A stretch of DNA of 64,000 nucleotides from Rickettsia endosymbiont of Ceutorhynchus obstrictus (GCF_964026565.1 NZ_OZ032162.1:1054001-1118000), one strand, 5' to 3'; positions 34,902 through 45,117 are shown, numbered from the stretch's first letter. A program made the numbers and translations. The notes: a model not told the origin generated them from the sequence alone.

Positions 34902-35177
34902 ATGAAAGAAAAAGAATTGTCTTCTAATCTTTTAGAAACTCAAGAAAAATCATTAAAAAATAACGATTCGCCTTTTTTTGATGTAAAATATATTTGTCAG
35001 GCAAGTTCGTTAATTACCGAATCGATACGAAGAGGGTTTGACGTAACCCAACTGCCTAATGGTGATGTTAATGTAACGGAAGTAAGAATCGTAAATGTTC
35101 ATTATAGCTGGGATCCTGTAAAAGAAAAATTTATAAAAACCGGTCAAAATGAGTATAATCATATCAAAAACGACTAA
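34902..35177 (+). CDS. Small conserved rickettsial protein of unknown function
   Basis: 91 residues, soluble, with an acidic and Ser/Asn-rich start and a compact second half (RRGFDVTQLPNGDVNVTEVRIVNVHYSWDPVKEKF). That half looks folded and could be a small beta domain. I recall a Rickettsia-restricted domain of this kind (DUF2671-like), but this is not certain. It ends 16 bp before cydA on the same strand, so it is probably cotranscribed with it. Confidence 0.72.
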   Translation: MKEKELSSNLLETQEKSLKNNDSPFFDVKYICQASSLITESIRRGFDVTQLPNGDVNVTEVRIVNVHYSWDPVKEKFIKTGQNEYNHIKND

Positions 35178-35193
35178 TTAAAGCAAATATAAT

Positions 35194-36555
35194 ATGGAAT
35201 TTGATCAAGTATTATTATCAAGGATACAATTCGCTTTTACTATAAGTTTTCATATAATTTTTCCGGCATTCACTATCGGGCTTGCTAGTTGGTTGGCTGT
35301 CGTGGAAGGATTATGGCTAAAAACAAAAAATAACATTTATCAAGAAATATATAAATTTTGGGTAAAAATTTTTGCCGTTACTTTCGTTATGGGAGTAGTC
35401 TCCGGTGTGGTAATGTCTTATCAATTCGGTACTAACTGGTCGGGTTTTTCGGACAAAGTCGGTAACGTACTCGGTCCTTTATTAGGCTTTGAAGTTCTTA
35501 CGGCTTTTTTTCTTGAGTCCTCTTTTCTCGGTATTATGCTATTCGGCTTTAACAAAGTTAGCAAAAAAATGCATTTTATAGCTACTTTAATTGTAGCGAT
35601 CGGCACGGTTATTTCGGCCTTTTGGATTCTGTCCGCTAATAGTTGGATGCACACCCCAACCGGCTTTAGATTAAGCGAAGACGGTTTTTTCTATCCTTTA
35701 AATTGGTTAGAAATTATTTTTAATCCTTCTTTCCCTTACCGCTTCTTGCACATGCTTACCGCTTCATATCTTACTACTTCTTTTGTCATTGGCGGTGTAG
35801 GTTGTTGGTATCTACTAAATAATCGCTATAAAGAGCATGCTAAAATTATGCTTTTTATGGCGGTGTTAATGGCATTATTCGTTGCTCCTATCCAGCTTTT
35901 TATCGGCGATCGGCACGGTTTAAATACGCTGCAATATCAGCCTACAAAAATAGCTGCTATGGAAGGAATTTGGGAAACGGGTGAAGGAGTGGGGTTTAAT
36001 CTTATCGGCTGGCCGGACGAAAAGGCAGAGGAAACGAAATATGCTATTGAAATACCGAAAGCCGCTAGTTTAATATTAACCCATAGCCTTAACGGCAAGA
36101 TACAAGGTTTAAAAGAGTGGAGAAAAGATCGGCGTCCACCGGTTGCTATAGTATTTTGGAGCTTTCGCGTAATGATCGGCATCGGTTTTTTAATGATATT
36201 TACCGGTATTATCGGCTTATGTCTTTATTTACGTAAAAAATTATTTACTACCGAATGGTTTCAATATTGGTATATAGCAATGGCTCCCTCCGGCTTTATA
36301 GCAGTACTAGCGGGCTGGTTTGTTACCGAAATCGGTAGGCAACCTTATATTGTTTATAATATTCTTAGAACATCGGAAGTAGTATCGCCCGTGCTTGGGG
36401 AGTATGTATTTATTTCTCTTATTGCCTTTATACTGGTTTATGCCGTGGTGTTCGGTTCCGGATTATATTATATCATGCATTTGATTATTAAAGGGGTAGA
36501 GGTAATAGACAGTAAGGAAATGTACGGTGAGCATAGCTTGAATAATCCATTGTAA
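35194..36555 (+). CDS. cydA: Cytochrome bd oxidase subunit I
   Basis: 453 residues. Heme-ligand regions are clear: His near residue 19 in FTISFHIIFPAFTIG, the second His in RFLHMLTASYLTT, and the quinol loop with GDRHGLNTLQYQPTKIAAMEG. The C-terminal GWFVTEIGRQPYIVYNILRT is typical. It reduces O2 to water with quinol at high affinity. The subunit II gene cydB usually follows directly, but here the next 180 bp hold a repeat remnant and a hairpin, then dut. CydB must be elsewhere or lost. Confidence 0.96.
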   Translation: MEFDQVLLSRIQFAFTISFHIIFPAFTIGLASWLAVVEGLWLKTKNNIYQEIYKFWVKIFAVTFVMGVVSGVVMSYQFGTNWSGFSDKVGNVLGPLLGFEVLTAFFLESSFLGIMLFGFNKVSKKMHFIATLIVAIGTVISAFWILSANSWMHTPTGFRLSEDGFFYPLNWLEIIFNPSFPYRFLHMLTASYLTTSFVIGGVGCWYLLNNRYKEHAKIMLFMAVLMALFVAPIQLFIGDRHGLNTLQYQPTKIAAMEGIWETGEGVGFNLIGWPDEKAEETKYAIEIPKAASLILTHSLNGKIQGLKEWRKDRRPPVAIVFWSFRVMIGIGFLMIFTGIIGLCLYLRKKLFTTEWFQYWYIAMAPSGFIAVLAGWFVTEIGRQPYIVYNILRTSEVVSPVLGEYVFISLIAFILVYAVVFGSGLYYIMHLIIKGVEVIDSKEMYGEHSLNNPL

Positions 36556-36587
36556 TGGATATATTAAAAGTTAATTTGTTCATATTA

Positions 36588-36650
36588 ACTTTCTGGATTC
36601 CCGTTTTTAGCTAGAATGACATCGAAAATTCGAGCCATGCGACAACATCA
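36588..36650. repeat. Family A remnant after cydA
   Basis: The right half only: TCTGGATTCCCGTTTTTAGC, AGAATGACATCGAAAATTCG and AGCCATGCGACAAC. The left half and both inner palindromes are missing. Confidence 0.75.
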
Positions 36651-36701
36651 GTCAAGTCATATACAGCATAAATTTTAACATAAATAAATAAAACCCTAAC
36701 C

Positions 36702-36730
36702 GAAGTTAGAATAAATTTTATTCTAACTTC
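36702..36730. terminator. Perfect hairpin between cydA and dut
   Basis: GAAGTTAGAATAAA and TTTATTCTAACTTC form a 14-bp stem around one base. It is preceded by an A-run and not followed by a long T-tract on the plus strand. It probably ends cydA transcription. It lies 67 bp before the dut start, so it could also act on dut. Confidence 0.6.
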
Positions 36731-36796
36731 GTCTCCTTGACAAAGCAGCTAAATAACTATAATTTCTTTCCTTCTATAATTATCACATTTTTTTAT

Positions 36797-37243
36797 ATGA
36801 CCACTAAAGTAAAAATTCAAAAACTCTCGAATTTCACAAGCTTATTGCCTAGTTATGCAACGGAATATAGTGCAGGTATGGATTTATTTGCCGCAAATAT
36901 AGAACCTGTTGCTATCAAAGCAGGGGAAATAGTATTAATACCCACCGGTATTGCTATAGCTCTGCCTTTTTCATTTGAAGCTCAAATAAGACCACGCTCT
37001 GGACTTGCTGCTAAACACGGTATTACGGTTGCTAATTCTCCAGGCACTATTGATGCTGATTACCGCGGTGAAATAAAAGTTATTTTAATTAATTTAAGTA
37101 AGCAAGATTTTATTATTGAACGAGGCATGAGAATTGCTCAAATAGTAATTGCTAAATATGAGCAAATATCATGGGAAGAAAGAGATTCTCTGGAGGAAAC
37201 GGCGCGAGGCTTAAATGGGTTTGGTTCTACCGGTCACTTATAA
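36797..37243 (+). CDS. dut: dUTP diphosphatase (trimeric dUTPase)
   Basis: 148 residues from the ATG at 36797 ([13 protein letters not shown]). All five dUTPase motifs are visible: [46 protein letters not shown] and the C-terminal [10 protein letters not shown]. It removes dUTP and provides dUMP for dTMP synthesis. The open frame extends to a TTG at 36737, but those 20 residues are not part of the family. Confidence 0.96.
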   Translation: MTTKVKIQKLSNFTSLLPSYATEYSAGMDLFAANIEPVAIKAGEIVLIPTGIAIALPFSFEAQIRPRSGLAAKHGITVANSPGTIDADYRGEIKVILINLSKQDFIIERGMRIAQIVIAKYEQISWEERDSLEETARGLNGFGSTGHL

Positions 37244-37249
37244 CTTGTT

Positions 37250-37590
37250 GCGTGGAACGTTAAACGTCATTGTGAGGAGATGTTGTTGCGTAGATACTAG
37301 AATCGTCATTGGGAGAAGCTGTAGGCGTTGTTGCATGGATACCGGAATCGTCATTGCGAGGAGGCATTTATGCCGACGCGGCAATCAAGTATAAACATAT
37401 TTTTATGCTAAACTATGTTTAGCATTCTAATTAAATCCCTCTTTACATTCGGGATAGCCTGGATTGCCACAGCCACTTCGTGGCTTCGCAATGACGGGTT
37501 TTTATTAATTTTCGAGCCATGCAACAACGCCCACAAATGCTCGCAATGACGTTTTGGGTATCCACACAACAATACTTTTTTCGCAATGAC
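37250..37590. repeat. Nested repeats (families D, A, E) after dut
   Basis: D fragments (CGTCATTGTGAGGAG, CGTCATTGGGAGAAGC) and A starts (GCGTTGTTGCATGG) lead to a D/E composite. It runs from CGTCATTGCGAGGAGGC through CTAAACTATGTTTAG and ATCCCTCTTTACATTCGGGAT to CTTCGCAATGACGGG, and ends with CCATGCAACAACGCC. No gene is supported. Confidence 0.8.
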
Positions 37591-37679
37591 TTTTTAGTAG
37601 CCAATAACTAAACTAACTAATAGTTATTAAACTTTCATTTTAAGCCATTCAGCAACGCTATTGGTATCGTTTGCATAGA

Positions 37680-38498
37680 TCAACTATAATTATTCATTAG
37701 ATAATTAAATTCTGCACCGTAAATGAAAATCATATTGATAATATAAAAAAATATTAACGTAACTATTATGCTGCCCAAAGATCCGTACATTATGTTTAAT
37801 TGATTATAATATACAATATAAGTAGAAAGTAAGTAGCCGCTTATTATCCATAATATTACCGTTAAAAAAGCACCGGGAAATACATCGACAAAATTTAGTT
37901 TTATATTAGGTAATATATAATATAGCGAAGAAGCTCCGAGGAATAGTAAAGCTAAAATTAAAGCATATCTTATAAAATTTAAAGTATTTTTATGTTGGTC
38001 AATAACTTCTAATATTACCGGAATTTTTGTAAGTATTATCGGGATAAAAACTAAAAGAAACATCGTAAGGGTAATTAATATACTTATTATAAGAAATTGT
38101 ATAATGCTAAGTAATCTTCTTCTTATATAAGGCGGAGGAGATTTTATTTCATATACGCGGTTTAATATTGTTCTAAGGCACTCGACAAATGATGAAGCCG
38201 TCCAGACGCTACCTACCACCGCAAGAGTCATAAGGCTTTGAGGAGGAGCGCTTAATAATTCTTTTATTCTTTTTTGAATTGATTCGGTTGCTTGTTCAGG
38301 CATGCTTTCTAGAAAAATTTGTATAAAATTTTGTCCAAGTTCCGAAGCGCCCAAAAAACTTGTAAGAGCTAATAAAAATACTAAAAAGGGAAAAATAGAT
38401 AAGAGTATCATAAACGACATATAACCGGAATGTTCAATCCCGTCGTGTTCTATGGTTCTGAAAAACGCATAATAAAGGCAGCTAACAATTTTACTCAT
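37680..38498 (-). CDS. YihY/BrkB family inner-membrane protein
   Basis: 272 residues and six membrane helices. Family features: SGYMSFMILLSIFPFLVFLLALTSFLG near the start, AVVGSVWTASSFVECLRTILNRVYE, and LPNIKLNFVDVFPGAFLTVILWIISGY followed by YGSLGSIIVTLIFFYIINMIFIYGAEFNY at the end. Once called RNase BN, but that activity belongs to another protein. The function of this family is not settled. Confidence 0.93.
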   Translation of the reverse strand: MSKIVSCLYYAFFRTIEHDGIEHSGYMSFMILLSIFPFLVFLLALTSFLGASELGQNFIQIFLESMPEQATESIQKRIKELLSAPPQSLMTLAVVGSVWTASSFVECLRTILNRVYEIKSPPPYIRRRLLSIIQFLIISILITLTMFLLVFIPIILTKIPVILEVIDQHKNTLNFIRYALILALLFLGASSLYYILPNIKLNFVDVFPGAFLTVILWIISGYLLSTYIVYYNQLNIMYGSLGSIIVTLIFFYIINMIFIYGAEFNYLMNNYS

Positions 38499-39220
38499 TA
38501 AAGATTTTTTATTTTAGTATACAACTTGGAAAGCATACAAAGTTTTATAGTAAAGTGCAAAGTGATATTAAAAATATATATATTTAAATTATTATAGGTA
38601 TAAAAAACCACGTTTCTGTTTTTTTAAATTATCTTTTAGTAAAATTTTAAAATTCTTCTTGCTTAAGACTTATAACTCTATATAATACCGGAAATTAAAA
38701 AATTTTTATAAGTTGCAATTATTTATATTTTTCAGTAGAAAATAATTTTTAACAACTAGCTGATTTGTTAAAATATAAAGCAGCTACAATTTTTATTAAC
38801 TTGATCTCTATCTGCGATATTTACGTGATATTTTTACCATATATTTTTATAAAAATATTTTTAAATATTATCGTCAAAAATTAAGTTATTTTTAAACGAA
38901 TACTAATATACTGCTAAAGTATAAATTTAATAAGAAATATTTTAAATTTATTATAATTTTTTTTTATTTTTAGGTTTCATTTCAAATATATTAAAACATA
39001 CTTAAGAAATATTTAATAAATAATTACAAAAAGCTTAAAAATTGTTATTTTATAGTTGTATGTAATATTAAAATATGGTACAATTTCCACTCATAATTGT
39101 ATAACATTTATAAATACTGGATTTTTAGTAATCAGTATTTTTACAACACGCAATAATTGACAATTTTGTTAGAAGAACAATTACTATAACAGTAAACAAT
39201 AATTAATCAGGGAGATAATA
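38499..39220. other. Long AT-rich spacer without repeats before the XRE regulator gene
   Basis: About 720 bp with no open frame of note and none of families A-E. Close to the regulator there is a hairpin AATACTG...CAGTATT (about 39114-39146) and near-palindromes around CAATTATGAG and AATTGACAATT. These could be an autoregulatory site or part of a 5' leader. I see no tRNA or known small RNA. Confidence 0.5.
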
Positions 39221-39610
39221 ATGGTAAGAAAAAATGACTTCATACAAAAAATTGATGATTTTATCGGAAAAAAGATTTATTCCTTGCGCCTTGCAAAAGG
39301 TTTGTCTCGTCAACAACTTGCAGAAGTGATAGATGTTACCCATCAACAACTACAAAAATACGAAAAAGCAATTAACAGGATTTCAGTCGGTAGATTAGTA
39401 TTTATTGCAAAAGCTTTAGATAGAAATATTGATTATTTTTTTGACGGCTTAGATGAAGCCGATAACCCGCAACCTATTCATACTCAACATCAACGTATGT
39501 GTATTGAAGTTTCAAGAAATTTTATGAAAATTGATAGTACGGAACAACAAGCAATTAACAATTTAGTAAAGTGTTTGGCTAACAAAAAGAAAATAAAAGA
39601 AAAATTATAA
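39221..39610 (+). CDS. XRE-family DNA-binding regulator
   Basis: 129 residues. The helix-turn-helix lies at about 17-70 (GKKIYSLRLAKGLSRQQLAEVIDVTHQQLQKYEKAINRISVGRL), followed by FIAKALDRNIDYFFDGL, as in short alphaproteobacterial regulators of the SinR/y4wC type. A C-terminal helical tail contains TEQQAINNLVKCLANKKK. GGGAG lies 8 bp before the ATG. It stands alone after a long spacer, consistent with a separately controlled gene. Target genes are unknown. Confidence 0.92.
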   Translation: MVRKNDFIQKIDDFIGKKIYSLRLAKGLSRQQLAEVIDVTHQQLQKYEKAINRISVGRLVFIAKALDRNIDYFFDGLDEADNPQPIHTQHQRMCIEVSRNFMKIDSTEQQAINNLVKCLANKKKIKEKL

Positions 39611-39639
39611 ACTCGAAAGCTTTTAAAACCGATATCATC

Positions 39640-40260
39640 CCCGCGCAGGCATTGGGGTTTGGATAGTTAAAAGCACCTTCGATGTCATTCCTAGCTAAAG
39701 GCGGGAATCCAGGCTTTCTTTTGTCATGCTGAAACAAGTTCAGCATCTTTTGAGAAATATCCTGAAATAAATTCAGGATAACTCTATAATTTTTCTGGAT
39801 TCCCGCTTTTAGCTAGAATGACATCGAAAATTCGAGCCATGCAACAATGCCTCCTCACAATGACGGCTTACGTTTTTGCTCCTTAAGTTGACACCTATAC
39901 GCGAAGGCGGGAATCCGGAAAAGTACTAAAAAGCCATCCTGAATTTATTTCAGGATCTACTAATGAGATGCTGAACAAGTTCAGCATGACAAAAACTAGA
40001 TTGCCACAGCCACTTCGTGGCTTCGCAATGACGGGTTTTTTATTAATTTTAGAGCCATGCACGCCGCGCGAAGGGGCGTTGTTGCATGGCTCTAAAAAAG
40101 TGCCGTATGTCATTCTAGCTAAAAGCGGGAATCTAGAAAAAAAATAGTCATCCTGAATTTATTTCAGGATCTATTAATGAGATGCTGAACCAAGTTCAGC
40201 ATGACAAAGAAAAGTCTAGATTCCCGTTTTTATAGGAATGACATAGAAGAGTGCGGGAAA
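39640..40260. repeat. Three family A elements in a row between the regulator gene and fmt
   Basis: One A copy runs from about 39670 to 39850 (CTAGCTAAAGGCGGG and CCCGCTTTTAGCTAG arms, ending CCATGCAACAATGCC plus a D arm). A second, with an E/D fragment, spans 39895-40060. A third begins GCGTTGTTGCATGGC near 40076 and is cut by the fmt end near 40250. All have the two inner palindromes. Confidence 0.82.
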
Positions 40261-40273
40261 ATGAGCTGTATTT

Positions 40274-41200
40274 TCACTCCCTCGAAATCAATAAAGTACC
40301 AACCGGTATGTCCACGCCTCGTAAAAATTCCTCAGTTATTAGCGATCTCTTGCTCTCTTGTTGTAGCTTTTTAATTATCAATATACCGCTGCCGCAAGCT
40401 ACTTCTAATTTTTTACTAATGACCGTACCGGCTGGAAAATCATGAGGTTGGTCTAGATAATCCGCCTCAAGAATTTTGATAATTTTATCTTTATAACTAA
40501 AATATACTCCGGGCCATGGGTTCATTCCGCGGATTTTACAATCTATTTGATAAGCGGTTTCTTCCCAATTAATTTTTCCTTCTTCTTTAGTAAGTTTATG
40601 CGCATAACTTACGCCTTTGTCAATTTGAGGAACAGGCGGCAAATTATCTATTTCATCTAATGTTTTAATTAAAAGTTCGGCTCCCATAACAGCACATTTA
40701 TTATGCAACTCCTCTAACGTCATTCTCGCCGGTATATCAAAATTTTGTTTTACTATTATATCGCCGGTATCAAGTCCCTCATTCATTCGTATAATACATA
40801 CAGCACTTGTCTTATCGCCGCAGATAATAGTACGCTGCAAAGGCGCAGCCCCACGATGCCTTGGCAAATCAGACGGGTGAATATTTAAACAACCGTATTT
40901 CTTAGCATTTAAAATTGCCGTCGGAACTATAAAACCGTAAGCTACTACTATTATTATATCGGCTTCTATAGAATTGATAAGGTTAGTTACTTCATCTGAT
41001 TTTAATGTGACAGGAGTATAAACAGGTATTTGATGCTGCAGAGCTAATTGATGTACAGGGGATTTTATCTCGTGAAGCCGCCTGCCCTTAGCCTTTGGTC
41101 TTTGCGTAAAAACGCTAACTAGGCGGTGGTTATTAGAGGCTATAAGTTTTTCAAGGGCGGGCAGCGCAAAGGCAGGCGTCCCCATGAGGATTATTTTCAC
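40274..41200 (-). CDS. fmt: Methionyl-tRNA formyltransferase
   Basis: 308 residues. It formylates initiator Met-tRNA. The catalytic core shows [21 protein letters not shown], with the Asn and His of the formyl-transfer site, and the later [10 protein letters not shown]. The C-terminal OB-like domain begins near residue 205. The ATG overlaps the def stop by 4 bp. Fmt and Def make a natural pair, adding and removing the formyl group. Confidence 0.97.
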   Translation of the reverse strand: MKIILMGTPAFALPALEKLIASNNHRLVSVFTQRPKAKGRRLHEIKSPVHQLALQHQIPVYTPVTLKSDEVTNLINSIEADIIIVVAYGFIVPTAILNAKKYGCLNIHPSDLPRHRGAAPLQRTIICGDKTSAVCIIRMNEGLDTGDIIVKQNFDIPARMTLEELHNKCAVMGAELLIKTLDEIDNLPPVPQIDKGVSYAHKLTKEEGKINWEETAYQIDCKIRGMNPWPGVYFSYKDKIIKILEADYLDQPHDFPAGTVISKKLEVACGSGILIIKKLQQESKRSLITEEFLRGVDIPVGTLLISRE

Positions 41201-41724
41201 ACTATATTATTTTTAAGTTTTCGGAGTTTTCTTAGCGCAACATCTCTTTTTAGACTGCTTAAATAGTCGATCATTAATTTACCTTCTAAATGATCATATT
41301 CATGCTGGATAACTCTTGCTAGCCAGTCATTCGCCTCAAGCTCTTGCGGATTATTATAATAATCTAAATATTTTATTTTTACGGATTCAGGTCGTGTTAT
41401 TTCATATCTTTGCTCAGGAACAGAAATACAACCTTCTTTAGCGGTTACTAATTCTGCTGATTTTTCTATTATTTCAGGATTTACTATAAAAAGAGGATAA
41501 AAATTTGCAGGTCTTGGCACTTCATCGTGATCTTTCATATCAATTACCAAAATTCTCTTCAAAGCACCGACCTGTACCGCAGCAAGACCGGAGCCATCCT
41601 CATGATACATAGTTTCCACCATATCATCCATGAATTTTTGAGTTTCTTTAGTAATTAGCTCTACCGGCAAAGATTTTTGCTTTAATCTATTATCCGGAGC
41701 CGTTACTATCGGTAATATCGACAT
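41197..41724 (-). CDS. def: Peptide deformylase
   Basis: 175 residues. Metal-site motifs [19 protein letters not shown] (Cys ligand) and [11 protein letters not shown] (HExxH form) are all present. The second motif position has V in place of the common P (AAPQVG to AAVQVG). It removes the N-formyl group from new proteins. First gene of the def-fmt operon. Confidence 0.97.
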   Translation of the reverse strand: MSILPIVTAPDNRLKQKSLPVELITKETQKFMDDMVETMYHEDGSGLAAVQVGALKRILVIDMKDHDEVPRPANFYPLFIVNPEIIEKSAELVTAKEGCISVPEQRYEITRPESVKIKYLDYYNNPQELEANDWLARVIQHEYDHLEGKLMIDYLSSLKRDVALRKLRKLKNNIV

Positions 41725-41832
41725 AAATACCTTAGTTTAATATTTATATATTATACTATAAAATAGTGAATATGTAAATACTCGCAAAACGGCTAGAAAT
41801 ATTTATGAATTATTAAGGGGGGAATAAGTGAT

Positions 41833-42057
41833 TTATTGATTATTTTGCGGTGGAGTTGTCTCTCCCATAGGCTCGACGTCGACGACAAGCCAGTCTTCTT
41901 CTTCCCTAATAGTAAAATTATTACTACCCGGTTGCTCACTTACTAAATCATTAACATACTTAGTAATAGTATCTGCAATACAAACTACAATACCGGAAGC
42001 AGCTCCGGTTGCACTTCTTACTGTACGTGCAAGACCATAAGAAAAAAAATCTAACAT
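41833..42057 (-). CDS. Small protein of unknown function next to the lipase-like gene
   Basis: 74 residues. A hydrophobic and Gly/Ala-rich N-terminal half (FFSYGLARTVRSATGAASGIVVCIADTI) could be a membrane helix. The acidic C-terminal half contains EEEDWLVVDVEPMGE. No family is recognised. It lies 30 bp after the lipase-like gene on the same strand and may be its partner. Open frame and composition look like a real gene. Confidence 0.6.
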   Translation of the reverse strand: MLDFFSYGLARTVRSATGAASGIVVCIADTITKYVNDLVSEQPGSNNFTIREEEDWLVVDVEPMGETTPPQNNQ

Positions 42058-42087
42058 TTGAAATTTATTTTTTATATTATAAATAAC

Positions 42088-43260
42088 TTAACACACGGAA
42101 ATTGAATTATTATTTATATCCCCTATCGGCAATACTTCTTCCATGGTACAATTTTGTAAATCCGAATATGCTAAGGGATATTGATTTATCAACACTAAAC
42201 TGCCATATTCATGTTCATCAAATAATACAACATCTTTCCCTGTAGATTTTACAGCTTTAAACTGAGCATTGTCCTTATCATTTCTTAATATCGGTTGAGT
42301 TCCATTCCAACCCTCTACTGCATAAACAAGCTTATCTAAATCAGCAAAATTATGAAGCTTATGTTGATTGATTTGCTCCATTATACTTGTAATACCTAAA
42401 TAATCAGCACTTGTTTGAACTATAGAGCCGATTGTATTATACAAATATTCGCCCCATCCCAAAAATCCTGAAGCCTTCGGTGTTTTTTGCTCTTCTACTA
42501 TATTATTTTTTACTTGCGGAAGAACTAAATTTACTTCTCCCAAGTGATTATTAGTAGTATTGATAAAATTAGGTTTTGCATTATATATTACGGAATGCTT
42601 AGCTAATTCTTCTATTGAAGCCTTAACTTCACCCGTAAATAGCTTGTCTTGAATAGCATATTTTACTACTTCACTTGAACCCGGACTATCAAAAGTTGTC
42701 GATTTATCAAACTTAAAATTACGCGAATATAACTCCACCGCAGTTAAATCTGATACAATCGCCCCTAGAGAATGCCCGCTAGTGCTAAAAGTATAATTTT
42801 GTACTGCTTCTTCGCTATTTTCTTCTTTGGCGATTTTTACAATTATTTCATCAATAAATTCTTTAACCGAGGCTAGTTTATTAGGAGTATAATGAAAAGT
42901 AATTAATACATCATCCCATAAATCATACTTATCAGCTTTTGTTCCTGCACTAGCAATATGAATTTCTTTAGTCTGCTTATTAATAAACGCTACGGCTTTA
43001 TAACCATACTGCGAAGTATTCAACTCCCTTGATGCGGCAAGTATTTCAAAACCGCTACCGACTAACTCTTTACCGTCTATTTCTAAAGCCTTTGCTAAAT
43101 ATTTCTCTGAATCGGCACTATTATAGGCAAGATTTATTGCTGAGTGAGCAAGTTTACTAGAACTTATAGATTTATTAGGAATCTCCGTTAAAGAAACTAG
43201 TTCTATATCCTCTAAATTTATGTCTGTAGCAGTATCTAAACTTATTAGGTTTCCACTCAT
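42088..43260 (-). CDS. Lipase-like alpha/beta-hydrolase, possible secreted effector
   Basis: 390 residues with no signal peptide. The nucleophile elbow GHSLG is at 162-166 (Ser164), after a beta-strand TFST. A FDSPGS block follows with candidate Asp191. The stretch NNHLGEVNLVLP has a candidate catalytic His239 near the NxHxGEV pattern of class 3-like lipases. An earlier GYKAVAFINKQTKEIHIASAGT strand and the DLWDDVLI segment fit the fold's front part. The C-terminal 140 residues are unrecognised. Substrate is unknown; lack of a signal peptide would fit a T4SS or T1SS substrate or a cytosolic enzyme. Confidence 0.72.
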   Translation of the reverse strand: MSGNLISLDTATDINLEDIELVSLTEIPNKSISSSKLAHSAINLAYNSADSEKYLAKALEIDGKELVGSGFEILAASRELNTSQYGYKAVAFINKQTKEIHIASAGTKADKYDLWDDVLITFHYTPNKLASVKEFIDEIIVKIAKEENSEEAVQNYTFSTSGHSLGAIVSDLTAVELYSRNFKFDKSTTFDSPGSSEVVKYAIQDKLFTGEVKASIEELAKHSVIYNAKPNFINTTNNHLGEVNLVLPQVKNNIVEEQKTPKASGFLGWGEYLYNTIGSIVQTSADYLGITSIMEQINQHKLHNFADLDKLVYAVEGWNGTQPILRNDKDNAQFKAVKSTGKDVVLFDEHEYGSLVLINQYPLAYSDLQNCTMEEVLPIGDINNNSISVC

Positions 43261-43381
43261 AAAAATATACCCTAAATTAATTTAGGCAAAATATACTAAC
43301 ATTTCATCTAAAAGTCAAGCATTATTTAATTTTTATTAATTAATTATAAAAAACAAAGTAAATTAGTGTTTATAAGTTACC

Positions 43382-43609
43382 TTACTTCTCCACCCACCGA
43401 TCTTTTTCATTTTTATGATATTTTTTTTCGACTGCTGCCCAAGCTACTTTATGCGCTACTGTTTCTCTTGAATCATTACCGCGTCTTTTTTCAGGTGATT
43501 TATATTCTTCAAAAGCATGGTTAAAAGCTTCTCGATAAATATCTTGAGCATGGGCAGGAAGATGATTTTTAACTGTTTCAGGTAGGCTATCGTTATTTTT
43601 GTACGGCAT
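43382..43609 (-). CDS. ChaB-domain protein
   Basis: 75 residues. The ChaB pattern is clear: LPETVKNHLPAHAQDIYREAFNHAFEEY followed by AHKVAWAAVEKKYHK. It was named for the cation-transport regulator of E. coli, though its biochemical role is unproved. It stands alone, with a ribosome site GAGAGGAA just before the start. Confidence 0.9.
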   Translation of the reverse strand: MPYKNNDSLPETVKNHLPAHAQDIYREAFNHAFEEYKSPEKRRGNDSRETVAHKVAWAAVEKKYHKNEKDRWVEK

Positions 43610-43706
43610 AAATTCCTCTCAATTTAATATATAGGTTCTGTGAACAAAATTAAAATTAATCTATCTAATAATATAATATTTAAGCTTTAAATTCCATACG
43701 AAAATT

Positions 43707-44846
43707 TCACGACCATAAATTTTTCATTTTATTAAAAAAATTACTATCATTATCTTTATCGTTTCCCGATTCTTTTTTAAATTCTTCTAATAATTCTTTT
43801 TGTCTTTTGGTTAAATTTTTAGGTATCTCAATATGAATATGGGCAATCATATCGCCCCTAATAGTTGCTCTAATCTTAGACATTCCTTTGCCTCGAAGTC
43901 TTAGCTGATCACCGCTTTGCGTACCGGCAGGAATTTTTAAATTTACTTTTCCGCCTTCAATTACCGGCACTTCTATATCATCGCCAAGAGCAGCTTTTAC
44001 AAAACTAATCGGTAGCTTACAATGTAAATTTACTCCCTCTATTTTATAAAGGTCATGAGGTTTTATGGCAATATCAACATATAAATCCCCGTTACTTCCT
44101 CCTCGAATTCCTGCTTCCCCCTCACCGGTATGCCTTATCCTCGTCCCGTTTTCCACGCCCGCAGGAATATTTACCGTTAAGTTCCTATGTTTAGCATAGC
44201 GCCCGTTACCACGACATTTTTTACATGGGTTTTTTATAATTTGTCCGCTACCCTGACAATGATTACAGGCCTGCTCTAAGGTAAAAAATCCTTGTTGCAT
44301 CCTTGTTACTCCATGACCGCCGCAAACACTGCAACTAGTCATTCCTTCATTAGTTTCAGAACCGGTACCGTGGCATGAATCACATTTTACTTCACTAGAA
44401 AAACTAACATTTTTATCGACACCGTGAAAAGCTTCTTCTAAACTAATTGTTAAATTATATTTTAAATCCGATCCCCTAATTTTGCTTGAAGTAGAACGCG
44501 ATCTTTTATTTCCGCCCATGAAATCACTAAAAAAATCTCCGAATATGTCATTAATATCGGCATGAAATCCGCCGGCTTGACCTTGCCCATGATTTTGTGA
44601 ACCGCCACCGCCTCTATTTTGAAAAGCATCATGCCCGAAACGATCATAAGCCGCTCTTTTTTGCTCATCTTTTAGAACATCATAAGCGGCGCTTATTTCT
44701 TTAAATTTTTTCTCGGCGTTTTTATCCTCGACCTTATTATTATCGGGATGATATTGCTTAGCTAGTGTATGGTAAGCTTTTTTTAGCTCTGCTTGAGTCG
44801 CGGACTTACTAACGCCAAGTATTTGATAGTAATCAGTTTGTGACAT
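43707..44846 (-). CDS. dnaJ: DnaJ co-chaperone
   Basis: 379 residues. The J-domain (1-70) has HPD in KQYHPDNNK; a Gly-rich linker follows ([15 protein letters not shown]). The zinc-binding region has four CxxCxGxG-type repeats, from [10 protein letters not shown] to CKKCRGNGR. The C-terminal substrate domain is complete. It stimulates DnaK. A repeat of about 230 bp separates it from dnaK upstream, yet both are on the same strand and may still share a transcript. Confidence 0.98.
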   Translation of the reverse strand: MSQTDYYQILGVSKSATQAELKKAYHTLAKQYHPDNNKVEDKNAEKKFKEISAAYDVLKDEQKRAAYDRFGHDAFQNRGGGGSQNHGQGQAGGFHADINDIFGDFFSDFMGGNKRSRSTSSKIRGSDLKYNLTISLEEAFHGVDKNVSFSSEVKCDSCHGTGSETNEGMTSCSVCGGHGVTRMQQGFFTLEQACNHCQGSGQIIKNPCKKCRGNGRYAKHRNLTVNIPAGVENGTRIRHTGEGEAGIRGGSNGDLYVDIAIKPHDLYKIEGVNLHCKLPISFVKAALGDDIEVPVIEGGKVNLKIPAGTQSGDQLRLRGKGMSKIRATIRGDMIAHIHIEIPKNLTKRQKELLEEFKKESGNDKDNDSNFFNKMKNLWS

Positions 44847-44889
44847 GATTTAAGAATAATTAATTGTATGTTTTTTTAATATCATTGAT

Positions 44890-45115
44890 GCCATTCCCGT
44901 GAAGGCGGGGCATTGTTGCATGGCTCAATAAAGCAACAGTATGTCATTCTAGCTAAAGGCGGGAATCCAGAAAATTATAGTCATCCTGAATTTATTTCAG
45001 GATCAAATACAAAAAGATGCGCAAAACTTGTTCAGCATGACAAAGAAAAGTCTGGATTGCCGCGTCGATGTTAAAGCATCTCCTCGCAATGACGTTTGAG
45101 GCATCCACGTAACAA
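44890..45115. repeat. Family A element between dnaK and dnaJ
   Basis: It starts GCATTGTTGCATGGCT at 44910 with CTAGCTAAAGGCGGG and the inner palindromes. Its right side has a D arm (GCCGCGTCGATG, CTCCTCGCAATGACG) and ends ATCCACGTAACAAAC next to the dnaK stop. It lengthens the dnaK-dnaJ gap. Confidence 0.82.
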
Positions 45116-45117
45116 AC

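Noticed and set aside
37250..37590. A possible CRISPR array, because of repeated palindromes.
   Set aside because: Repeats are nested and irregular, with no evenly spaced unique spacers and no cas genes nearby.
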